Positions 6,638 through 11,201 of a stretch of 11,201 nt of DNA are shown piece after piece. The translations under genes were made by a program, and so were the position numbers. The first letter of the stretch is position 1, and every line of letters begins with the position of its first letter. A model generated the notes under the pieces. It made no database searches and had not been told where the DNA came from. It saw only the letters and a list, made by a program, of their open reading frames with translations. Origin of the DNA: Clostridia bacterium (lineage in GTDB: Bacteria > Bacillota > Clostridia > Oscillospirales > Acutalibacteraceae); assembly GCA_017480265.1 (NCBI GenBank), contig JAFVAZ010000001.1, positions 1-11,201 on the forward strand. Direction: 5' to 3'.

Positions 6638-8509
6638 TTAATTTCTTTTTTCATCCATTACAGTTGCTATGGCAGCTCGTATATCCGAGTCAGATATTTC
6701 TATTTCGGATAATCTTTCCTTCTCGAGGCGATCCATAGAATTAATTATAGCCATGTCAACTGTTCTTTTGATATCAGCTCCGCAGAAGCCTTTCATTTTA
6801 TCTGAATAAACTCGTAGATCAATATCTTTCTCTACCTTTATGTTTCTTAGATAAATGTTAAGAATTTTTTCTTTATCTTCTGCGTTTGGTAAACCAACTT
6901 CTACGCTTTGGTCAAGCCTACCAGATCTGATAATAGCATTATCTAGGGCTTCACGGCGGTTAGTAGTTGCAAATATTATCACATTATCAGCCGGAGATAA
7001 TTTATCAATCTCATTCAAAAGCATTACCAAAACGCTATTTGAAGTGCTGGAAGATCGTGTTTGCGCTATAGCATCGATCTCATCTACTAAAAGAATCGTA
7101 AACTTACCGCTGACTCTCGAAGCTTTTTTAGCTGTATCGAACATTTCAAGTGCTTTGCGGGGACCATCTTCACCCATCACCAAAGACGGATTAATAATGA
7201 AGATTTCCATATTATTTTCTGCTGCTATGGCTTTGACTAAACTTGTCTTGCCGGTACCTGGTACGCCGTAAAATAGAATACCCTTAGAAGGAACAATTTT
7301 GCCGCTTTTGCTGTATCTTTCAAAAGCTTTGAGTAAAGCCTTCGCCTTATCTTTGGCCTTTTTATTTCCTCCTATTACGTCGTCTAGAGTGAGCTTTCCT
7401 TCGTACAAAAGTTCATTTTGTTTATTTTCATCTCTCTGAGATTCTATCACATTTTCTAGCTCTTCGATTTTCCTCAATTCTTCTAGTTTCTTATTTTGCT
7501 CGTCAATTGCGAGTTGCAAATTAGATTTGATTTTCCCAAAATTATTTTGCACCAATTTCAATGAATCTAAATCGCAAATACCGTCCAAAGACTCCCTTAA
7601 ATTAGCTATATCGCTTTTGAACTGCTCGAGGATCGCCCCATCTTGGATCTCATCTATTGATGCATCTGTAGCGTCAATATTTGCATTTAATTCTTCTTTG
7701 GCAGTTGCTATGAGTTTTTCTAAGTTTTCTTTTCTTACTTTTTCTTCAAAAGCTAAAACGCCATCGATATCCTCTTGGAAAGATGCTATAAGATTTTCAA
7801 GCCCCATGGTTCTGTTGATATTGTCCATATTTTGTATTTTTTCACTTATTTCTTCAAAGAAACCTTCGAGACGCTCTTTCTCAATGTCAGATTCTATCTC
7901 TTTGTTTGCTTTTCTAAATATGGCTTCCAATTTTTCAGAGAGAAAAGCTTTTGCGTTGTTGATTTCGTTTAACCTTTCTCTTTCTTCTTTTTCGGCTTGA
8001 ATTTTTAGCTCTTCTGCTCTTCTTCTAGCTTCTGCTTCCTGCACATTGATGGATATATCTATCTCATTCAGGGTTTCGTCAATTTTGCTGCGTATTTTTC
8101 TTAATTTACTAAAATTAGACTTAGCATCTATGTTTTCTTTTCTTAGAGCGATTCCCCTTTCAATTATCATTTTTACTTTATCCGGGTCATTCAATCTTTG
8201 CGCTTTTTCAGAAAATAAATCCAAAGCTTTTAAATTTTCAGAATATAAATCAGAGATTTCCTCTTGCGAATGTTTTTTATTACTCCACCAGAATAACCCA
8301 GCCCCTAAGGCAGGCAGAGCAAGAGCTAAACCCGAAGCGACAATAGTTGCCGCAGTAGAATCTTCTTCCCCATAAGTACAAGGAATATAATAATGTCTAG
8401 TATAATCACTAGCACTTGATTGATAAATAGGTAAAGCGTTTGAACAAACAGTAGTGATACAAGTAGTTGCAATAAATTTTTTGAATATTTTTTTGTTTTT
8501 TTCTTTCAT
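6638..8509 (-). CDS. Membrane-anchored coiled-coil AAA+ ATPase, function unknown
   Basis: 623 residues. A basic N-terminus (KEKNKKIFKK) precedes a hydrophobic segment at about 12-33 (a signal-anchor or cleavable signal), a short loop of about 20 residues with Cys44, a second membrane helix at about 53-75 and then NKK. This predicts a small outside loop and a cytoplasmic remainder. About residues 85-365 are rich in Glu, Lys and Leu heptad-like sequence (coiled coil). The AAA+ module starts at LTLDDVIGGNKKAK, with Walker A GVPGTGKTS (415-423), Walker B ILLVDEID (472-479), sensor 1 FATTN (513-517), arginine-finger region IIRSGRLD (Arg528, Arg531) and helical-lid motif GFCGADIKRTVDMA (574-587). 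It resembles the FtsH/Cdc48 group, but the protein ends there, without HExxH. ATG at 8509 is preferred: TGGAGG is 9 bases upstream, and GTG at 8551 lies upstream of the predicted transcription start. I cannot assign a substrate. Confidence 0.85.
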   Translation of the reverse strand: MKEKNKKIFKKFIATTCITTVCSNALPIYQSSASDYTRHYYIPCTYGEEDSTAATIVASGLALALPALGAGLFWWSNKKHSQEEISDLYSENLKALDLFSEKAQRLNDPDKVKMIIERGIALRKENIDAKSNFSKLRKIRSKIDETLNEIDISINVQEAEARRRAEELKIQAEKEERERLNEINNAKAFLSEKLEAIFRKANKEIESDIEKERLEGFFEEISEKIQNMDNINRTMGLENLIASFQEDIDGVLAFEEKVRKENLEKLIATAKEELNANIDATDASIDEIQDGAILEQFKSDIANLRESLDGICDLDSLKLVQNNFGKIKSNLQLAIDEQNKKLEELRKIEELENVIESQRDENKQNELLYEGKLTLDDVIGGNKKAKDKAKALLKAFERYSKSGKIVPSKGILFYGVPGTGKTSLVKAIAAENNMEIFIINPSLVMGEDGPRKALEMFDTAKKASRVSGKFTILLVDEIDAIAQTRSSSTSNSVLVMLLNEIDKLSPADNVIIFATTNRREALDNAIIRSGRLDQSVEVGLPNAEDKEKILNIYLRNIKVEKDIDLRVYSDKMKGFCGADIKRTVDMAIINSMDRLEKERLSEIEISDSDIRAAIATVMDEKRN

Positions 8510-8541
8510 GTAATTTAACCTCCATAATTTATTACTTCTAC

Positions 8542-8570
8542 ATTGTACCACAAATTTTTATAAATTGCAA
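8542..8570 (-). promoter_or_regulatory. Vegetative promoter of the AAA+ gene
   Basis: On the minus strand: TTGCAA (8570-8565), a 17-base spacer and TACAAT (8547-8542), preceded by TGG as an extended -10. Transcription would start near 8535. This rules out the in-frame GTG at 8551 and supports the ATG at 8509. It indicates vegetative rather than sporulation-specific expression. Confidence 0.7.
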
Positions 8571-8757
8571 CCAATTGACGCATAGAAAATTAAGCCAAAA
8601 TTTTCGAGGAAATTGTGCATCTTCCATAGCAAGATTGTAGAAAATAAAGTGATTAGAAATTTTAAGTAGGCACACGGATAAAATTTAAAATCTTGGGAAA
8701 AAATAGCTTTAAGAAAAACAAGTGTAGAAATATAAAAAATGAGAAAAGAGGGATTTT
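8571..8757. other. Intergenic region between divergent genes
   Basis: This AT-rich stretch should contain the promoter of the SleB-like gene. I see no convincing sigma-A or sigma-G pair, no hairpin and no further gene. AGAGGG at 8747-8752 is the ribosome binding site for the TTG start at 8758. Confidence 0.4.
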
Positions 8758-9444
8758 TTGCAACGGATAAAAAATAAACCCATATTTATAAACATAGTGA
8801 TATTTCTTTTCAGTTTTGCGATAATTTTTTTATTGAACGGGATAAAAAATTGCGATACCGTAGACGTTTTATCAAAATTAGGCGACAAAAGCGAAGAAGT
8901 CAAAAATATCCAAACGGCACTGAAAAATAAAGGGTATTATCAAGCGTCAATTGATGGGATCTTTGGGCCCAAAACCAAAGCTGCAGTTATTAACTTCCAA
9001 AAAAACAATGGCCTAGTGCAGGATGGCATCGTAGGTAGCAAGACATTGAAAGCTTTGGGGCTGAAGGAAAGCAAAAGCAGCAGCAAATATAGTAGCTCAG
9101 AAATTAACCTTTTAGCAAGGGTCATTTCTGCAGAAGCTAGAGGCGAACCATACAGCGGGCAGGTAGCTGTAGGCGCAGTCATTTTAAATAGAGTAGAGCA
9201 TCCATCTTTCCCAGATACAATATCGGGTGTGATTTATCAGCCAGGAGCTTTCTCGTGTTTAACAGACGGCCAAATAAACGCAACCGTAACAGATTCTGCT
9301 AAAAGAGCTGCAGTGGATGCTATAAATGGGACAGATCCTAGTTGTGGCGCTATATATTACTATAACCCTGCAAAAACGACCAACAAATTTATGCTATCCA
9401 GGAAGGTCCTAACAGTGATAGGTAAGCATAGGTTTTGTAAATAA
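8758..9444 (+). CDS. sleB: Spore cortex-lytic enzyme, SleB-like
   Basis: Probable lytic transglycosylase that degrades muramic-lactam cortex peptidoglycan at germination. It has 228 residues. An N-terminal hydrophobic segment (about 9-27) serves for export. A peptidoglycan-binding domain at about 38-100 follows, with the repeat-type features VKNIQTALKNKGYY, DGIFGPKTKAAVINFQK and GIVGSKTLKALG. A Ser/Lys-rich linker then leads to the hydrolase domain (about 114-228), with RVISAEARGEPYSGQVAVGA, where Glu126 is the likely catalytic acid, LNRVEHPSFPDTISGVIYQPGAFS and the terminal VIGKHRFC. The start is TTG with AGAGGG five bases upstream; no better in-frame start is present. It converges with spoIIR across 7 bases. 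A vegetative SleB-family hydrolase (CwlJ/YkvT-like) is the alternative, but the domain order favours SleB. Confidence 0.85.
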   Translation: MQRIKNKPIFINIVIFLFSFAIIFLLNGIKNCDTVDVLSKLGDKSEEVKNIQTALKNKGYYQASIDGIFGPKTKAAVINFQKNNGLVQDGIVGSKTLKALGLKESKSSSKYSSSEINLLARVISAEARGEPYSGQVAVGAVILNRVEHPSFPDTISGVIYQPGAFSCLTDGQINATVTDSAKRAAVDAINGTDPSCGAIYYYNPAKTTNKFMLSRKVLTVIGKHRFCK

Positions 9445-9451
9445 GATCAAT

Positions 9452-10057
9452 TTAAAATAACTCCGATACCCAAGATTTGTATTTTTCATAGATCTCCACG
9501 CATTTAAATTTAAATTCATATTTTTTTTCGCTATTGATAATATTTTTCTCATCTTCATTAAAAACGGCATCTAGTTTATTAGGGTCATCAGAGCTACCTA
9601 GGCATATCGCCGGAAACATAACACACCACCAATTTTTCCCTTTGCCTTGACCTATTATTATTCTCACTGCATCGTAGTTTCCTGCTGGTAAAGTTATATC
9701 CTCATATCGCCGGGTGGTGAAGTACATTTTCACAAATTCAATCTCTACAGGATAAGAATAGCCCAAAGTTTGTATTTCATTTTCTGCGATTTGCTTTATT
9801 TCTTGCAGCGAATCTTGACTTAAAAGAACAGCTTCATCTTTATTTTGAGCGGAGGAGAATTTGTATTTGGAATGCTCTAAGATTTTATCTCTGACCTTTA
9901 ACTTCAACTCTTGATCTTCTTTAGAGTTAGAATTAGCCAAGATGTGTATCCTTAGAACTTTTTCGCTTATAGTTTCGCACTTGGTTTGGAATGAAGCAAA
10001 ATTAAACAATAACGCAAGAAAGACAGAAGATGCCAGAGCTTTTTCAAAAATATTCAT
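9452..10057 (-). CDS. spoIIR: Stage II sporulation protein R
   Basis: Signalling protein made in the forespore under sigma-F and secreted into the intermembrane space. There it triggers SpoIIGA to process pro-sigma-E in the mother cell. It has 201 residues. A hydrophobic N-terminal signal segment (about 7-22) is followed by the family signature VLRIHILANSNSKEDQELKL (34-53). Further on are YFTTRRYEDITLPAGNYDAV and the conserved GKNWWCVMFP (140-149). These motifs and the length match SpoIIR of Clostridia and Bacilli. The ATG at 10057 has AGGTGA (10069-10064) six bases upstream. The leader carries an inverted repeat that includes this Shine-Dalgarno. The next gene downstream is the SleB-like gene, in the opposite orientation. 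Confidence 0.95.
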   Translation of the reverse strand: MNIFEKALASSVFLALLFNFASFQTKCETISEKVLRIHILANSNSKEDQELKLKVRDKILEHSKYKFSSAQNKDEAVLLSQDSLQEIKQIAENEIQTLGYSYPVEIEFVKMYFTTRRYEDITLPAGNYDAVRIIIGQGKGKNWWCVMFPAICLGSSDDPNKLDAVFNEDEKNIINSEKKYEFKFKCVEIYEKYKSWVSELF

Positions 10058-10063
10058 AAAATA

Positions 10064-10105
10064 TCACCTGCTTTTATTTTTTCTGAGGAAATTATTGGCA
10101 GGTGA
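10064..10105 (-). promoter_or_regulatory. Inverted repeat covering the spoIIR ribosome binding site
   Basis: On the plus strand TCACCTGC (10064-10071) and GCAGGTGA (10098-10105) are perfect 8-bp reverse complements, 26 bases apart. In spoIIR mRNA the downstream arm, GCAGGTGA, contains the Shine-Dalgarno AGGTGA, so pairing would mask it. The upstream arm lies inside the candidate promoter, so transcripts starting there would lack it and be open. Long read-through RNA could fold shut. Confidence 0.5.
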
Positions 10106-10120
10106 AATTTTATTTATTCA
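10091..10120 (-). promoter_or_regulatory. Candidate forespore (sigma-F type) promoter of spoIIR
   Basis: On the minus strand TGAATA (10120-10115) is followed, 15 bases later, by GCCAATAAT (10099-10091). Compared with the sigma-F consensus GYATA-N15/16-GGNNANANT, there is one mismatch in each box. The start would fall near 10084, giving a leader of about 27 bases. spoIIR is sigma-F dependent in Bacillus, which supports the reading. Confidence 0.4.
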
Positions 10121-10260
10121 CATTAATAAGTATTTATTTAACTATCAACTAAACTCTTGTAAGTTGTATTGTTACTGGGCTTATGGCGTTTAGGCAGTTT
10201 TAAGTTTTTAATCTAAATTCAGTTTTTTTCTAACATTTGGTCAGTATGTTTCGATGTTTT
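10121..10260. other. Spacer between spoIIR and the integrase relic
   Basis: AT-rich sequence without a recognisable gene, tRNA fragment or terminator. In intact integrative elements the attachment site often lies just past the integrase stop, so this is where an old att site could be. No repeat in the window confirms it. Confidence 0.3.
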
Positions 10261-10521
10261 TCAAAGAGCGAATGTAAAAGTATTCTCAAGATTTTTAGCA
10301 AGAATCTCTTTTCTTGATCTAGAAATATGAGTGTAAATATTACCTGTAGTCTCTATATTAGCGTGCCGAGCCATGTTTGGATGTCTTTTAGTTGCCAGTT
10401 TTTATCATATAAAATACTTGCACAACTATGTCTTAAATCCATAGAAGCGCATTTGGTGAAAATTATTTTTTGATAAGACTTTTTTAAAATCTTCGCTATG
10501 ATAAGGCGAAAAAGGAACATT
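10261..10521 (-). pseudogene. C-terminal relic of a phage/ICE-type tyrosine integrase with two frameshifts
   Basis: Three minus-strand pieces join into one integrase tail. Piece one (10521-10441) reads NVPFSPYHSEDFKKVLSK then NNFHQMRFY. One extra C at 10439-10440 shifts the frame. Piece two (10439-10365) reads DLRHSCASILYDKNWQLKD then IQTWLG. One missing base near 10365 shifts it back. Piece three (10365-10264) reads HANIETTGNIYTHISRSRKE then ILAKNLENTFTFAL, with a TGA stop at 10263-10261. The pieces carry the box II core LRHS, the LGH motif and the nucleophile Tyr in NIYTH, in the right order and spacing for a tyrosine recombinase catalytic end. Without the fix the reading frame hits TAG right after the first shift. 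The N-terminal two thirds are missing: an in-frame TAA at 10524-10522 precedes the relic and IS110-type sequence follows. It marks a former prophage or integrative element. Confidence 0.8.
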
Positions 10522-10654
10522 TTAAAGGGCTGTTATAGAAAGACTAACTATTAAAAGTCAAGAGCAAAAGGAAAAATTTTAAGAAATTAAAGACGGAAAA
10601 AAAGCATAACAAAACAGACGTCACAAACGCCTATTTTAAAACACTTAGATAAAA
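10522..10654 (-). other. Probable right end of the IS110-family element and its junction with the integrase relic
   Basis: About 130 bases between the transposase stop and the integrase homology show no coding potential. The end of the IS element must lie here, but IS110 elements lack conspicuous terminal repeats, so I cannot place it. On the minus strand TTGACT (10561-10556) and TATAAC (10537-10532), 18 bases apart, resemble an outward-facing promoter or half-promoter. In some IS110/IS1111 members this flank holds the guide (bridge) RNA. No clear stem-loops are seen. Confidence 0.4.
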
Positions 10655-11201
10655 TTACGGCTTGTCTAAATAAGTTTGACCAGATTTCTGCAAAGCGAAA
10701 ATAAGGCGAACTAACTTTTTAGCAGTGTGAGAAATGGCAACATTAAAGTGTTTACCCTCACTGCGTTTCTTAGCAAGATATTTAGCAAAGGTATGGTTCC
10801 AAAAGCAAACATACTTAGTCGCGTTGTAAATAGCATATCGTAAGTATCTAGAACCACGCTTTTCTATGTGAGCATAGCAATTGTTAAGCTGACCGGATTG
10901 ATATGTAGACGGAGAAAGCCTGGCAAAAGCTAAAATTTTGTCAGGGGCAGCAAAGTTGTTAAAATCACCGACCTCAGCAATAATCATTGCGCCCATGCGA
11001 AAGCTGATACCCGGGATAGTCAGGAGAGGGGGATGGAGCTTGTCCATTACGTCTTTGATGTGATATTCAATTTCTTTAATTTCAGCATCAAGTTCTTTGA
11101 TAAGCTTAATGGTGTGCTTAAGTTCCACGGCTTTTGCAGGCATAAAAGTGCCGATAGAGTTCCTGGCAGCATTACGAATCTGAATTGCTTTATCTCGACC
11201 A
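10655..11201 (-). CDS. IS110-family transposase, C-terminal part (Transposase_20 region); runs off the right edge
   Basis: The open frame extends to the window edge (starting G-R-D-K-A-I-Q-I-R-N), so the ATG at 11143 is internal and not the start. Visible are a helical coiled segment (ELDAEIKEIEYHIKDVMDKL), the helix-hairpin-helix-like LLTIPGISFRMGAMIIAEVG, then FARLSPSTYQSGQ with the conserved serine in QSG. KRGSRYLRYAIYNATKYV follows. This is the C-terminal domain of IS110 recombinases, whose Ser works together with the N-terminal DEDD (RuvC-like) domain lying outside the window. No stop or frameshift is seen in the visible part, so the copy may be intact. It abuts the integrase relic. Confidence 0.9.
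   Translation of the reverse strand, partial: GRDKAIQIRNAARNSIGTFMPAKAVELKHTIKLIKELDAEIKEIEYHIKDVMDKLHPPLLTIPGISFRMGAMIIAEVGDFNNFAAPDKILAFARLSPSTYQSGQLNNCYAHIEKRGSRYLRYAIYNATKYVCFWNHTFAKYLAKKRSEGKHFNVAISHTAKKLVRLIFALQKSGQTYLDKP

Noticed and set aside
7527..8000. Plus-strand ORF of 157 codons inside the AAA+ gene
   Set aside because: Antisense shadow of the coiled-coil coding region (Ser/Phe/Leu-rich, no ribosome binding site, no domain).
6638..8509. AAA+ protein as an FtsH protease
   Set aside because: No HExxH or downstream peptidase domain; the protein ends after the AAA+ lid, and a coiled coil replaces the usual short linker.
8510..8551. GTG at 8551 as the AAA+ start
   Set aside because: It sits upstream of the predicted transcription start near 8535, while ATG at 8509 has TGGAGG at good spacing and begins a classic basic/hydrophobic signal region.
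9942..10193. Plus-strand ORF antisense to the spoIIR 5' end
   Set aside because: No Shine-Dalgarno or recognisable domain; it overlaps the spoIIR signal sequence and leader in antisense.
1..11201. CRISPR arrays, tRNA or rRNA genes
   Set aside because: No regularly spaced repeats, tRNA cloverleaf pattern with T-loop GTTCRA, or rRNA signature seen on either strand.

Overview
The window looks like an AT-rich chromosomal segment of an endospore-forming Clostridia-type Firmicute. The evidence is strong AGGAGG ribosome binding sites, frequent TTG starts, an L19 leader upstream of rplS, and two sporulation/germination genes (a SleB-type cortex hydrolase and spoIIR). No rRNA or tRNA is present, so the genus cannot be read from the sequence.

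Layout. 1-298 (minus): N-terminal part of an IS1-type transposase with an in-frame stop but an intact A AAA AAG slippery site. About 392-1477 (plus): promoter, L19 leader, rplS, lepB, terminator. 1480-1600: unexplained inverted and direct repeats. 1604-3441 (plus): a near-consensus promoter drives a two-gene ABC exporter (BcrA-type ATPase plus ABC-2 permease) closed by a terminator. 3459-6553 (plus): cysS, mnmA and a COG2426-type small membrane protein form a probable operon. It meets the next gene at a bidirectional terminator (6573-6620). 6638-8509 (minus): a monocistronic membrane-anchored coiled-coil AAA+ ATPase with its own good promoter. 8758-9444 (plus): a SleB-like protein, convergent with spoIIR (9452-10057, minus) across only 7 bp. 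10261-10521 (minus): C-terminal relic of a tyrosine integrase with two frameshifts. 10655-11201 (minus): the transposase C-terminal part of an IS110-family element that runs off the window.

How the genes relate. The centre is mostly housekeeping: translation (rplS, cysS), tRNA wobble-uridine thiolation (mnmA) and secretion (lepB). The ABC pair is probably a peptide or antibiotic export/immunity module, with no regulator beside it. SpoIIR relays forespore sigma-F activity to the mother cell, and SleB degrades cortex at germination. Both window ends are mobile-element debris, so this is a conserved block edged by IS and integrase decay.

The least ordinary items are the AAA+ protein (FtsH-like anchoring, no protease domain, a long coiled coil), the spoIIR leader (an inverted repeat that would mask the Shine-Dalgarno only on read-through transcripts), the CxxC-type MnmA, and the IS1 and integrase relics missed by simple ORF calling.
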